A stretch of 64,000 nucleotides of DNA from Bacteroidales bacterium (GTDB lineage: Bacteria; Bacteroidota; Bacteroidia; Bacteroidales; Muribaculaceae), in assembly GCA_900768685.1 (NCBI GenBank), contig CAAGDX010000008.1, forward strand, positions 1-64,000, given 5' to 3'. A model generated the notes under the pieces. That model saw nothing but the letters and a program-made list of their open reading frames with translations. It was not told the origin of the DNA and made no database searches. A program made the position numbers and the translations under genes. Of the stretch, positions 1 through 8,892 are shown in pieces. The stretch's first letter is position 1; each line of letters starts with the position of its first letter.

Positions 1-254
1 ACGAGCGGCAGACCTTCTATCAGCGGCTCTATCTGTTTCCACACTTCAGGGAAAACAGGGGCTGTGTCGGTATCGTCGCAGCAAAGGCCGTGTACCTGAC
101 TGCACCAGTAGTTATAATAGTTTGGCTCCGGCTGGATGAGAGAGTAGAAAGAATCAACTATCTCACCATTCCGAACGATGACGATACCAACGCTGCACAC
201 ACTACTGCGCTCGTTGTTGGCTGTCTCAAAATCTATTGCTGCAAAGTCTTTCAT
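1..254 (-). CDS. DEDDh 3'-5' exonuclease (DNA pol III epsilon-like), C-terminus cut by window edge
   Basis: Reading the minus strand from an ATG at 254 gives MKDFAAIDFETAN followed by SVCSVGIVIV, the classic ExoI motif (DFET) of DEDDh exonucleases related to DNA polymerase III epsilon, which remove nucleotides 3'-5' in repair. About 84 residues are visible and the rest lies left of the window. The start overlaps the stop of the upstream WYL remnant as ATGA, so the two were probably translated together. Stand-alone proteins of this type are common in Bacteroidales. The assignment rests on the first motif only; ExoII and ExoIII lie outside the window. Confidence 0.8.
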   Translation of the reverse strand, partial: MKDFAAIDFETANNERSSVCSVGIVIVRNGEIVDSFYSLIQPEPNYYNYWCSQVHGLCCDDTDTAPVFPEVWKQIEPLIEGLPL

Positions 255-454
255 TTTTTGTCATTTTTGTATTTGTTCCACATCCTTTCTATCATATCTG
301 CCATCTCCCTGCGTAGGGATGCCGGTTCAAGAACTTCCACATCGCCACCATTCCACAACAGTTCCTTGAATGAGATTTTCTTGGCGCGATAGATAGTTTC
401 TATCACCCAGGCATATTTGCTTATCAGACTTTGGCCTCTATCATTGTTTGCCAT
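251..454 (-). pseudogene. WYL-domain transcriptional regulator remnant with internal deletion (67 aa)
   Basis: The ATG at 454 opens MANNDRGQSLISKYAWVIET, which I recognise as the N-terminal helix-turn-helix start of Bacteroidales WYL regulators. After about 33 residues it passes without a stop into LLWNGGDVEVLEP and a terminal helix typical of the last 35 residues of the same family. The middle, including the WYL ligand-binding core, is missing. The simplest reading is an in-frame deletion that joined the two ends. A longer GTG start at 475 is possible but less likely. It overlaps the exonuclease downstream by ATGA, so it may survive as a translated leader. Whether the short product folds or binds DNA cannot be judged. 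Confidence 0.65.
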
Positions 455-495
455 CTTCCAAACTTTATGTTGCACGTTATACTATAAATTTACTG

Positions 496-503
496 CAAAG
501 GTA
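496..503 (-). promoter_or_regulatory. Bacteroidetes -7 element for the WYL remnant/exonuclease pair
   Basis: On the minus strand the octamer TACCTTTG matches the TAnnTTTG -7 consensus and lies about 40 bp upstream of the ATG at 454. I see no good TTTG -33 element at the expected distance. Confidence 0.4.
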
Positions 504-650
504 CGGTAAGGGTATGCTATATCGTGGCAGAGGTTCTTGTTTTTTTTATAATTTCATGGAATTATTCCAATTCTACTTATTCTGAGTGTCAGGTTTTACT
601 GTAACTTTAACAACCGGCTCGTCTTTGCCGTTTTATGTTATATGTAGATG

Positions 651-1094
651 TTACAAATTTGAGTTGTAATAGACAGGGTTTCCGGTTACTTCTTCTGCAA
701 TGAATGGGGGAAGGGGAAAGACGGTGTCCGCAGAAGGAAGTTCTATTTCTGCAATGATAAGACCTTCGTGTGAGCCGTGAAAGACGTCTATTTCCCACGT
801 AAAACCGTGATAGTCAACGATGTGACGATGTTTGTCTATTACCGTGCCTTCGCAAACGCGAGTAAGCATCTCTTCCGCATCGGCGAGTGGTATTTCGTAT
901 TCCCATTCGTCGCGTGACGCTCCTGCATTTTTACCTTTTATGGTGATAAAACCTCTGTTGCCTTTTATGCGTATGCGTACAGTTCCCTCCGGGCGGCGAG
1001 AAATATATCCTTGGCAAATGTGAATGGTTTCACTTGCCATAGACTTGAAACTGAGGTCTTTAACCAGGTATTTACGTTCTATTTCTTTTGCCAT
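651..1094 (-). CDS. CYTH domain protein (triphosphate tunnel metalloenzyme family)
   Basis: The start is the ATG at 1094, giving MAKEIERKYLV; the ExExK signature (EIERK) at residues 4-8 defines the CYTH/triphosphate tunnel fold. The 147-aa length fits the short single-domain bacterial members that hydrolyse inorganic triphosphate or nucleoside triphosphates. Alternating charged residues on later strands (VRIRIKG, ITIKGK, EWEYEI, AEIELP) also fit the tunnel. The gene lies 1 bp after the rlmD stop, so they are probably co-transcribed. The exact substrate cannot be read from sequence. Confidence 0.85.
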   Translation of the reverse strand: MAKEIERKYLVKDLSFKSMASETIHICQGYISRRPEGTVRIRIKGNRGFITIKGKNAGASRDEWEYEIPLADAEEMLTRVCEGTVIDKHRHIVDYHGFTWEIDVFHGSHEGLIIAEIELPSADTVFPLPPFIAEEVTGNPVYYNSNL

Positions 1095-1095
1095 G

Positions 1096-2511
1096 TTATT
1101 TACGCAAGCGGAGTGCCACAACGTTTTCCACGTGCTGGGTGTGTGGGAACATATCTACGGGTTGCACAGCCGTGATGTCGTATTTCACGTTTAACAAAGC
1201 CAAGTCGCGAGCCTGAGTGGCTGGGTTGCAACTTACATATACTATTCGTTCCGGCTCTGCATTCAAGATTACTTCCACAACGTCGCCATGCATGCCTGCA
1301 CGTGGCGGGTCCACAATCATCACGTCCGGTCTGCCATGCTCTGCAATGAAATCGTTTGTCAACACATCTTTCATGTCGCCGGCATAAAACTCGGTGTTAT
1401 CCAGATTGTTTACTTTTGCATTTATGTGTGCATCCTTGATAGCATCTTCAACGTACTCAATACCAATCACATGGCGGCAATGACGAGCCACGAAGTTTGC
1501 AATGGTTCCGGTTCCGGTGTAGAGGTCATACACGAGTTCATCGCCCGTGAGTTGTGCAAAATTTCGTGCAACGGTGTAAAGCGTTAGTGCCTGGCGGGAG
1601 TTTGTCTGATAGAAAGATTTGGGACCGATGCGGAAACGCAGTCCGTCCATTTCTTCTTCAATGTATTCTTTACCGCTATGCAGGAGAATTTCCTGGTCCG
1701 CAATAGTGTCGTTTACTTTTGTGTTTATCACGTAAAGGAGCGACGTTATTTCCGGGAATTTCTCACGGATAGCATCCATGAGAGCCTTTATTTGTGCCTC
1801 ATTTTTTTCTCCGAACACCATCACAGCCATAATTTCGCCTGTTGTGGCAATTCTTATCATAAGAGTACGCAAGAAACCGCTGCAAGCACGGATGTCGTAG
1901 AAAGAATAGCCGTTATCTTTTCCAAACTGCTTCACAAAGAGGCGTAAACGGTTTGAGATGTCGTCTTGCAGGTGGCATTTTTTGATGTCCAAGACTTTGT
2001 CAAACGCCCCCGGAATGTGGAAGCCTGCGGCATCTCTGTCCGGAAATTCAAGTCCGCTGTTCAGTTGCTCATATGTGAGCCAGCAGCGGTTTGAGAAAGT
2101 GTATTCCATCTTGTTTCTGTACTCCCAGATTTCTTTTGAGCCGAGGATGGGTGTAATTTCCGGGAATGGCACGTGTGCAATTCGAGTGAGAGCATCAAAC
2201 ACTTGCTGCTGTTTGCATTTGAGTTGCACTTCGTAAGGCAAATGTTGCCAGCGGCATCCTCCGCAGATTGTGAAATGCTCACAGCGAGGCTCAACACGGA
2301 TGTCAGACGGCTTTTTCATATTAAGGATAGTGCCTTCTGCGTATGATTTTTTCTTTTTTGTGACTTTCACGTCAACTACATCGCCGGGAGCACCGAATGG
2401 GATAAACACCACCATATCGTCTGCTGTTCGTGCCACGGCATTACCTTCAGCGGCAACGTCTGTAATGGTAATATCCTCAAGTATAGGGAGTTCTTTTCGT
2501 TTTCGTGCCAT
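1096..2511 (-). CDS. rlmD: 23S rRNA (uracil-5-)-methyltransferase, RlmD/RumA family
   Basis: This 471-aa SAM-dependent enzyme makes 5-methyluridine in rRNA (or tRNA in some relatives). An N-terminal TRAM domain covers about residues 10-65. An iron-sulfur cysteine set is present (C77, C83, C86 and C179). The SAM loop YTGTGT follows near 331, then DPPR at 401-404 and the catalytic cysteine in SCNP at 427-430. All key residues of the family are there. Bacteroidetes usually carry one or two copies, and which uridine this one modifies is not evident. It sits between the CYTH gene (1 bp) and a small membrane protein gene (3 bp). Confidence 0.92.
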   Translation of the reverse strand: MARKRKELPILEDITITDVAAEGNAVARTADDMVVFIPFGAPGDVVDVKVTKKKKSYAEGTILNMKKPSDIRVEPRCEHFTICGGCRWQHLPYEVQLKCKQQQVFDALTRIAHVPFPEITPILGSKEIWEYRNKMEYTFSNRCWLTYEQLNSGLEFPDRDAAGFHIPGAFDKVLDIKKCHLQDDISNRLRLFVKQFGKDNGYSFYDIRACSGFLRTLMIRIATTGEIMAVMVFGEKNEAQIKALMDAIREKFPEITSLLYVINTKVNDTIADQEILLHSGKEYIEEEMDGLRFRIGPKSFYQTNSRQALTLYTVARNFAQLTGDELVYDLYTGTGTIANFVARHCRHVIGIEYVEDAIKDAHINAKVNNLDNTEFYAGDMKDVLTNDFIAEHGRPDVMIVDPPRAGMHGDVVEVILNAEPERIVYVSCNPATQARDLALLNVKYDITAVQPVDMFPHTQHVENVVALRLRK

Positions 2512-2514
2512 ATT

Positions 2515-2685
2515 TTATATGTCTGTTTTGTCTTTTGTTTTATCCTTGTTTTTACTTTTCTTACATGAATTTTTCAGGTCGCAACAGTCACAGCCGGAAT
2601 CTTTACGCGTGAAATGATTGTAAAGATAAATTGCGGAGATTACCACCAGGAGTGCAACTGCTATGTACTGCAAAATATCGTTCAT
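2515..2685 (-). CDS. Small Cys-rich membrane protein, FeoB-associated type (56 aa)
   Basis: The frame starts with ATG at 2685 and ends with TAA at 2515. It encodes one N-terminal membrane helix (about residues 5-23), then a CDCC motif plus another Cys (GCDCCDLKNSC) and a lysine-rich tail. This layout matches the small FeoB-associated Cys-rich membrane proteins of Bacteroidetes, whose role in iron handling is presumed rather than shown. No feoAB genes are in the window. It lies 4 bp downstream of topB and 3 bp upstream of rlmD, which supports it as a real gene. Confidence 0.7.
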   Translation of the reverse strand: MNDILQYIAVALLVVISAIYLYNHFTRKDSGCDCCDLKNSCKKSKNKDKTKDKTDI

Positions 2686-2689
2686 TCGT

Positions 2690-4735
2690 TTATTTTTTAG
2701 TGTTTTTCGTGATTAGTTTGAAGAGTTCGTCAGGCTTGGTATCTGCCGGAAAAGCGGAGAAAGGGTAGGTAGTAGTGCAGCCTCCGGCATAGTTGCTGCA
2801 GCCGAAAGCCGTTTTGCCCTTGATGATGTGTCCTTTGCCGCAAAGGGGGCATGGGATATCCTCGATAGCTGCGAATTTAGGCTTTCTCGGAGCACGTTTT
2901 TTAGGTGTTTTGTCAGTCTTGTTATCAGCCTTTTTTGGTGCGGAGTCAGTACCCTGATTTGTGATAATTTTTTGTGCGGAACTGTCGTTCAGCACGTTTA
3001 TCACAATCTCGTTTATTTGATTTTTCAGTTCTGCAATAAACTCAGCGGCACTGTAATCGCCGCGTTCAATTCTGCGGAGTCTGTTTTCCCAGATACCCGT
3101 AAGTTTTGCAGACTTGAGAAGTTCCTGATTTATTGTAGCAATAAGTTGAATACCGGCAGGCGAAGCCATAATATTTTTGCGTTCCCTGTAGATGTATTTT
3201 CTCTTGAACAGCGTTTCGATAATTGCGGCACGAGTTGAAGGGCGACCGATACCGTTTTCTTTCATAGCCTCACGCAGTTCCTCGTCATCAACCATTTTTC
3301 CGGCAGATTCCATAGCACGGAGGAGAGTACCTTCCGTGTAATACTTTGGTGGCTGTGTGGTTTTCTTCACGATTTCCGGCTTGTGCGGACCGCTTTCGCC
3401 CTGTGTGAAAGGCGGTAAAATCTTGTCGTCATCGCCGGATTCATTTGCAGCAGGTTGCAAAATTACTCTCCAGCCTTGCTCCGTGATAACCTTACCCGTA
3501 GCCTTAAATTCGTGTTTGTCTGCAGTTCCAAGAACCGTGGTGGTTTGGAAAATGCAGTCCGGATAGAAAGCGGCAATAAAGCGGAGAGCGATAAGGTGAT
3601 ACATTTTTCGTTCATCGCCCACGAGTGCTCCGGGGTGTTCGCCGGTTGGGATAATAGCGTGGTGGTCCGTGACTTTGGAGTTGTCAAAAACCTTTTTAGA
3701 CTTGGGTATTTTAGCAGCGAGGACAGGTGCAGTCTGTTCTGCGTATGGTGTCATTTTGCGGAGGATGTCCGGCACCTTGGCGTAAATGTCTTCGCTGAGG
3801 TATGTGGTATCTACACGCGGATATGTGGTGACTTTTTTCTCGTAGAGAGATTGTATAAGTCGCAGAGTCTCGTCTGCAGTCCATCCCCAACGCTTGTTGC
3901 ACTCCACTTGGAGCGAAGTCAAGTCAAAGAGTCGAGGCGGTGCTTCACGTCCTTTTTTCTCTGTCACGGAAGTTACCACAAACGGGAAATTTGCGATATG
4001 GTCTATGATTGCTTGTGCCTCTGCAGCGGTTTTGAATTTTCCGCTTGTGGAGTTAAACGTCACGTCGCGGTATTCCGTTTTAATTTCAAAATAGTCTTCC
4101 GGAATAAAGTTTGCAATTTCGTGGTGACGCTGCACGATAAGTGCAAGGGTAGGGGTTTGCACTCTGCCTATTGAAAGAACATTGCCTTGCTGACCGTACT
4201 TGAGTGTGTAAAGTCTTGTGGCATTCATTCCCAAAATCCAGTCACCGATAGCACGGGCAAGTCCGGCATGGTATAGCGAGTCAAATTCCGATTGTGGTTT
4301 TAAATCCTTGAACCCGGCTCTTATAGATTCGTCTGTAAGCGAAGAAATCCAAAGTCGCTTTACGGGACATTTCGCAGCGGCTTTTTGCATTACCCACCGC
4401 TGAATGAGTTCACCTTCTTGCCCGGCATCACCGCAGTTTATAATCTCCGTAGCCTGTGAGAAAAGAGTTTCAATAACCTTGAATTGCTTTTCAATACCGG
4501 AATCCGGAATGAGTTTTATGCCGAATTTTTCCGGAATCATAGGCAAAGAGCCGAGAGTCCAACGTTTCCACTGTGGCAGATAGTCGTTAGGCTCTTTGAG
4601 AGTGCAGAGGTGTCCGAAAGTCCACGTAACACGGTAGTCGCCACCCTCATAGAAGCCGTCACGCTTAACGTTTGCTCCTAAAATTGCAGCGATATCTTTT
4701 GCCACGCTTGGTTTCTCTGTTATGCAGACAATCAT
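2690..4735 (-). CDS. topB: DNA topoisomerase III
   Basis: This 681-aa type IA topoisomerase starts MIVCITEKPSVAKDIA. The TOPRIM domain shows the family's DAGQEGE motif near residue 103. The catalytic tyrosine lies in TTYPRVD near residue 307. The C-terminus carries a four-cysteine zinc ribbon (CPLCGKG ... CSNY..GC). It relaxes and decatenates DNA by single-strand passage. There are no conjugation genes nearby and the surroundings are housekeeping genes, so this is the chromosomal copy rather than an ICE copy. The promoter region upstream holds a 9-bp tandem repeat block. Confidence 0.93.
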   Translation of the reverse strand: MIVCITEKPSVAKDIAAILGANVKRDGFYEGGDYRVTWTFGHLCTLKEPNDYLPQWKRWTLGSLPMIPEKFGIKLIPDSGIEKQFKVIETLFSQATEIINCGDAGQEGELIQRWVMQKAAAKCPVKRLWISSLTDESIRAGFKDLKPQSEFDSLYHAGLARAIGDWILGMNATRLYTLKYGQQGNVLSIGRVQTPTLALIVQRHHEIANFIPEDYFEIKTEYRDVTFNSTSGKFKTAAEAQAIIDHIANFPFVVTSVTEKKGREAPPRLFDLTSLQVECNKRWGWTADETLRLIQSLYEKKVTTYPRVDTTYLSEDIYAKVPDILRKMTPYAEQTAPVLAAKIPKSKKVFDNSKVTDHHAIIPTGEHPGALVGDERKMYHLIALRFIAAFYPDCIFQTTTVLGTADKHEFKATGKVITEQGWRVILQPAANESGDDDKILPPFTQGESGPHKPEIVKKTTQPPKYYTEGTLLRAMESAGKMVDDEELREAMKENGIGRPSTRAAIIETLFKRKYIYRERKNIMASPAGIQLIATINQELLKSAKLTGIWENRLRRIERGDYSAAEFIAELKNQINEIVINVLNDSSAQKIITNQGTDSAPKKADNKTDKTPKKRAPRKPKFAAIEDIPCPLCGKGHIIKGKTAFGCSNYAGGCTTTYPFSAFPADTKPDELFKLITKNTKK

Positions 4736-4756
4736 TTTTTTGCAGTTTTTTCAATT

Positions 4757-4811
4757 ATAGCTAATATAGCTAATATAGCTACCTTAGCTACCTTAGCTTA
4801 GCTAAGATAGC
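4757..4811. repeat. Degenerate 9-bp tandem repeat, TAGCTA type (locus 1 of 3)
   Basis: Five units in 9-bp register start at 4757: ATAGCTAAT twice, ATAGCTACC, TTAGCTACC and TTAGCTTAG, then a decayed tail. The block fills the gap between the mazG stop and the topB start. Two more blocks with the same period and core occur at 21118 and 33936. Confidence 0.85.
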
Positions 4812-4819
4812 AATCTTTT

Positions 4820-5608
4820 TCAGCTATTTTTCTTGGCTTCCTGCCAGAGTTCTTCCATCTCTGCAAGAGTCATATCTTTGAGTTTTTTGCCGCAGTTTTT
4901 AGCTTTGCTTTCAATATAGTTGAAGCGAGAAATAAATTTGCGGTTTGTATATTCCAGTGCATTTTCAGGGTTGATATGGTAAAGGCGAGCGGCGTTAATG
5001 AGAGCAAAGAAAATGTCTCCCATTTCTTTTTCCATATCTTTTTCGTTGCCTTTTTGCACTTCAGCGGCAAATTCATTTATTTCCTCTTTCACTTTGTCCC
5101 AAACGTCGGCGGGCTTTTCCCAGTCAAAGCCCACATTTGCGGCTTTTTCTTGTATTCTTTCAGCCTTAATCATAGCAGGGAGAGCTTTAGGAACGCCTGC
5201 AAGGACGGATTTGTTTCCGTCTTTTTCTTTTAGCTTGATTTGTTCCCAATTTTGCTCCACTTCGTGAGAATCTTTCACATTTATGTCACCGAAAACGTGA
5301 GGGTGTCGGAAGATGAGTTTATTGTTCAGTGCATCAGCTACATCAACAATGTCAAAAGCCTCTTTTTCTTCGCCTATTTTGGCATAAAAAAGTACGTGAA
5401 GAAGCACATCACCGAGTTCTTTTTTGATGTTAGCATTGTCTTCTGCGATAAGAGCGTCGCAGAGTTCAAACACCTCTTCTATAGTATTAGGACGCAGGCT
5501 TTCGTTTGTTTGCTTTGCGTCCCAGGGGCATTTTACTCGCAGGATATCGAGAGTATCGATAATCCTGCCGAGTGCCTCAATTTTGTCTTGTCTTGAATGT
5601 TTAGTCAT
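4820..5608 (-). CDS. mazG: Nucleoside triphosphate pyrophosphohydrolase MazG
   Basis: This 262-aa all-alpha NTP pyrophosphohydrolase removes pyrophosphate from (often damaged) NTPs. There are two MazG repeats. The first has the metal-binding pattern EEVFELCDAL and KKELGDVLLHV, and the second has EKEMGDIFFAL. CPWDAKQT near the N-terminus is a family hallmark. The ATG at 5608 is preferred over an in-frame TTG at 5611. The start lies 3 bp from the dsbD stop, so dsbD and mazG are probably one transcript. Confidence 0.93.
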   Translation of the reverse strand: MTKHSRQDKIEALGRIIDTLDILRVKCPWDAKQTNESLRPNTIEEVFELCDALIAEDNANIKKELGDVLLHVLFYAKIGEEKEAFDIVDVADALNNKLIFRHPHVFGDINVKDSHEVEQNWEQIKLKEKDGNKSVLAGVPKALPAMIKAERIQEKAANVGFDWEKPADVWDKVKEEINEFAAEVQKGNEKDMEKEMGDIFFALINAARLYHINPENALEYTNRKFISRFNYIESKAKNCGKKLKDMTLAEMEELWQEAKKNS

Positions 5609-5611
5609 CAA

Positions 5612-7555
5612 TTATTTATTGTAGTTTTCAATACCTGTATTGAGCCAGTTTACGAATTTATCCACATTTTCGTCGTAGTACGTTGGCGGTGTGAGTGCTT
5701 TGCCTTCGTTGTCAAGGATAATGTAGTACGGCTGAGAGTTTGCGGCAAATTTATGTCTCTGCAGGAAACTCCATTTGTCACCAACTGTTGAGAGACGGAT
5801 AGTTTTGCCGTTTTCCGTGATGTCTATCGGGTGGAGCAAGTCTTCTTTGTCGTCAACCATAAGTGTAATCAGCACGAAATTGTCGGAAATATTTCTTTTT
5901 ACTTCCGGAGTGTCAAACACGGCACCTTCCATTTTGCGGCAGTTTACACAGCCGTAACCGGAGAAGTCAATGAGAACCGGCAGTCCTGCTTCTTCAGCGT
6001 ATGCCATACCTTTGTCGTAGTCGTCAAAAGACTTGAAATTGCCATCATCGTAGAGGTTGAAGTCCTGTGTATATAAGGGTGGTACAAAAGCACTTACGCT
6101 TTTGAGCGGTGCACCCCAAAGACCGGGAATAAGGTATATCGCAAAACTGAGTGATATCATAGAAAGGAAAAAGCGGAAAATGGAAACGTGTTCCGTAGGG
6201 CTATCGTGGCTGAAACGAATTTTGCCAAGGAGGTAAAATCCGAGCATTGCAAAAATCACTACCCAAAGGCAGATAAAGACTTCGCGGTCCAGGATTCCCC
6301 AGCCGTATGCAAGGTCCGCAACAGAGAGGAATTTCAGCGAAAGTGCAAGTTCCAGAAAGCCGAGAACAACTTTCACGGAATTAAGCCAGCCGCCTGACTT
6401 TGGCATTTCTTTGAGCCAAGACGGGAAGATTGCAAAAAGCGTGAACGGCAGTGCGAGTGCAAGAGCGAAGCCACCCATACCGATAGCCGGACCTACAATG
6501 TCGCCGGACGATGCGGCTTCCACAAGGAGAGTTCCGATAATGGGACCTGTGCATGAAAAAGAAACGAGGGCGAGTGTAAACGCCATAAAGAAGATGCTTA
6601 TGATACCCGTAGTGGATTCTGCTTTGTTGTCAACGCTTGTGGACCATTTAGATGGCAATTTAATGTCAAATGCACCGAAAAATGAGATTGCGAATACAAG
6701 TAAAAGCAGAAAGAAAGCCATGTTAAACACGGCGTTTGTGGCAAGGTCGTTCAGTTTGCTTGCACCGAAGATTGCAGTGATTGTGAGTCCGAGCACAAGA
6801 TAAATTACGATGATTGAAACACCGTAAATCATTGCCTCACGAATGGATTTGGACTTGTTTGAGTTTTTTTTGAGAAAAAAACTTACCGTCATAGGTATCA
6901 ACGGCCATACACAAGGTGTGAGAAGTGCTATAAATCCGCCGCCAAAACCGAGAATGAAAATGTACCACCATGGTGCAGAGCCTATTTCCGAGTTTTCATC
7001 GCCTTCCGGCAGGTCAACAGGTGCCCAAAGGTCCGTGCCGTTTTCATCAACACCGAATGTGGCGGAAAGATTTTCCGTTTCACTTTCCTGTGCATCGTCA
7101 GAAAGAGGATAACTGAAAACAACCTTTGTGGGAGCAATGCAACTTTCATCGTTGCAACCCTGGAAAGAAACGTAACCGCTTATTTTTTTGACAAGTTCCG
7201 AGTCTAAAACTTTATATGAAACAGTGAAACTAACGTCTTTGTCCCACCAACTCAGTTCAAGTCCGAAAACGTCGTCCATAGCTTTAACTGCTTCTATTGA
7301 CGGTTGAGGTTCGCCAAATTCAATGCCTTCCGTTTGGTCAAAAACAAATTCTGTGGGATTAGGTCCGCCGTCGGGAAGTTGAGTGCCGTAAATGTGCCAG
7401 CCTTTTTCCATGGTCACATTGAAAGTGAGAGTGCCTTCAGTGTCAGACGCTTTGTTTATGCTGTGTTGCCACTGAATAGGGTCTATCATCTGAGCATACG
7501 AAGTGAAGTAGAGTGCCGATAGAAGCACAACGAGTGGTGTGATAAGTCGTTTCAT
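5612..7555 (-). CDS. dsbD: Protein-disulfide reductase DsbD
   Basis: This 647-aa protein carries electrons from cytoplasmic thioredoxin across the inner membrane to periplasmic proteins. The order is: signal peptide (residues 1-21), N-terminal periplasmic domain (about 25-165), a membrane domain with eight predicted helices (about 190-480) holding the paired cysteines LTPCVWP and SFSCTGP, and a C-terminal thioredoxin-like domain with CVNC around 540. All three redox centres expected of DsbD are visible. The gene is followed directly by mazG. Confidence 0.93.
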   Translation of the reverse strand: MKRLITPLVVLLSALYFTSYAQMIDPIQWQHSINKASDTEGTLTFNVTMEKGWHIYGTQLPDGGPNPTEFVFDQTEGIEFGEPQPSIEAVKAMDDVFGLELSWWDKDVSFTVSYKVLDSELVKKISGYVSFQGCNDESCIAPTKVVFSYPLSDDAQESETENLSATFGVDENGTDLWAPVDLPEGDENSEIGSAPWWYIFILGFGGGFIALLTPCVWPLIPMTVSFFLKKNSNKSKSIREAMIYGVSIIVIYLVLGLTITAIFGASKLNDLATNAVFNMAFFLLLLVFAISFFGAFDIKLPSKWSTSVDNKAESTTGIISIFFMAFTLALVSFSCTGPIIGTLLVEAASSGDIVGPAIGMGGFALALALPFTLFAIFPSWLKEMPKSGGWLNSVKVVLGFLELALSLKFLSVADLAYGWGILDREVFICLWVVIFAMLGFYLLGKIRFSHDSPTEHVSIFRFFLSMISLSFAIYLIPGLWGAPLKSVSAFVPPLYTQDFNLYDDGNFKSFDDYDKGMAYAEEAGLPVLIDFSGYGCVNCRKMEGAVFDTPEVKRNISDNFVLITLMVDDKEDLLHPIDITENGKTIRLSTVGDKWSFLQRHKFAANSQPYYIILDNEGKALTPPTYYDENVDKFVNWLNTGIENYNK

Positions 7556-7609
7556 CTTGTGCCGTTTTTTTCTTATTATGTTTATTGTTTATTTCTTTGT
7601 TTTATGCCA

Positions 7610-7617
7610 CAAAATTA
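7610..7617 (-). promoter_or_regulatory. dsbD: -7 element upstream of dsbD
   Basis: The minus strand reads TAATTTTG, a match to TAnnTTTG, 55 bp upstream of the dsbD start. No clear -33 TTTG was found. Confidence 0.45.
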
Positions 7618-7638
7618 CAAAAAATAAATGACATATAG

Positions 7639-8892
7639 TTATATAAATGTGAGTATGGACAGTTTGTCGGGTGAAATTATCCGGGCAGCTTCCGCAATAT
7701 CGCTGCAAGTGATAGCGTTAATGTCCTCAATGTGAGGTGATATAGGCTCCGGTGAATTCGGCTGTGAAAGCACGTTGAAAAGGTATTCGTGTGCAGTGGA
7801 AAGTGCCAGCTGCTCCTTGTTTTCACTTGCCACAATCAGTTGTCCGAGGTATTGTCTGCGAGCCTTGTCCAGTTGAGTCTGTGATATACCGTCAGCTAAT
7901 TTTGTTATTTCGCTGTTAATAAGGGAAATGCACTTGCTTGTATCCTCTTTGTCGCAGCCGAAATAGATGGTGAATTCTCCACAATCGCGATAGAAAACAG
8001 TAGAAGCCTCGATGTTATAAACAAGTCCTCTTTTTTCGCGGAGCACGGTGTTTAGTCTTGCGTTCATGCCCGGACCACCGAGAATATTTGTGAGCAGAGC
8101 AAGTGAATATTTTGCTTTGGATTTTGCACCCGGAATAGTGCAGCCTACAATTGTGTGAGATTGGTGGCAGTCGATATTGTCTTCTTTATGAAAAATTTGT
8201 GAGCCGAGTGTCGCACTTGATTCGCTTGCAAATTCCGCGACATTTCCGCTGTTCAAGTCTGCAAAACATTTTTCCACAATGCTGAAAACTTTTTCTGCGG
8301 ACGAGGCACCCATATAGAAAAGCACCATGTTAGATGCAACATAGTATTTTTTCATAAAATTTTTGCATACTTCGGAATCAAAAGAGTAAATTGTGTTTTT
8401 GTTTCCGAGGATATTATGTGCTAACGATGAGCCTTGAAACAAGTATTCTTCAAAATCATCGTAAATGGCATCTGCCGGAGCATCGCGGTAACTGTCTATT
8501 TCGTCAAGGACAACATCACGCTCCCTGTTCAGTTGTTCTTCCGGGAAAACGGAGTTTATCACAAGGTCCGAGATAAGTGAAACTGCACGGTTCAGGTTGC
8601 CTTTCGGAAAAGTGGAGTAAATGACGGTTTCGTCTTTAGTGGTATAGGCATTAAGTTCGCCGCCCACTTGCTCCATGCGGTTTGCAATGTAGCTTGCTTT
8701 GTGATTTACAGTGCCTTTGAAGAGCGTGTGTTCAATAAAGTGAGCCAAACCGTATTGGTTTGGTTGCTCGTTTCTGCTACCCACGGCAACGTCAACGCCG
8801 CAGTATTCCACATTGCTGTCTGCGTAGCGGTAAATAATATTCAGTCCGGCAGCCGTTTTGTGGTAAATATAGTCTTTTTTATTCTTTATCAT
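7639..8892 (-). CDS. M16 family zinc metallopeptidase (insulinase-like)
   Basis: The inverted zinc motif HFIEH of M16 peptidases is near residue 52, and the third ligand region (VVLDEI) follows about 75 residues later. With 417 aa it is the single-domain processing-peptidase-like size. There is no signal peptide, so it is probably cytoplasmic, or peripheral. The ATG at 8892 is chosen over a TTG at 8904; it overlaps the CPBP gene by 14 bp, indicating one transcript. Its substrates are unknown. Confidence 0.9.
   Translation of the reverse strand: MIKNKKDYIYHKTAAGLNIIYRYADSNVEYCGVDVAVGSRNEQPNQYGLAHFIEHTLFKGTVNHKASYIANRMEQVGGELNAYTTKDETVIYSTFPKGNLNRAVSLISDLVINSVFPEEQLNRERDVVLDEIDSYRDAPADAIYDDFEEYLFQGSSLAHNILGNKNTIYSFDSEVCKNFMKKYYVASNMVLFYMGASSAEKVFSIVEKCFADLNSGNVAEFASESSATLGSQIFHKEDNIDCHQSHTIVGCTIPGAKSKAKYSLALLTNILGGPGMNARLNTVLREKRGLVYNIEASTVFYRDCGEFTIYFGCDKEDTSKCISLINSEITKLADGISQTQLDKARRQYLGQLIVASENKEQLALSTAHEYLFNVLSQPNSPEPISPHIEDINAITCSDIAEAARIISPDKLSILTFI

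Noticed and set aside
2690..4735. topB as a sign of a conjugative element
   Set aside because: Its neighbours are conserved housekeeping genes and no tra genes are near; Bacteroidales chromosomes carry such a copy.
4757..4811. CRISPR array
   Set aside because: The period is only 9 bp with no spacers; it is a simple degenerate tandem repeat.
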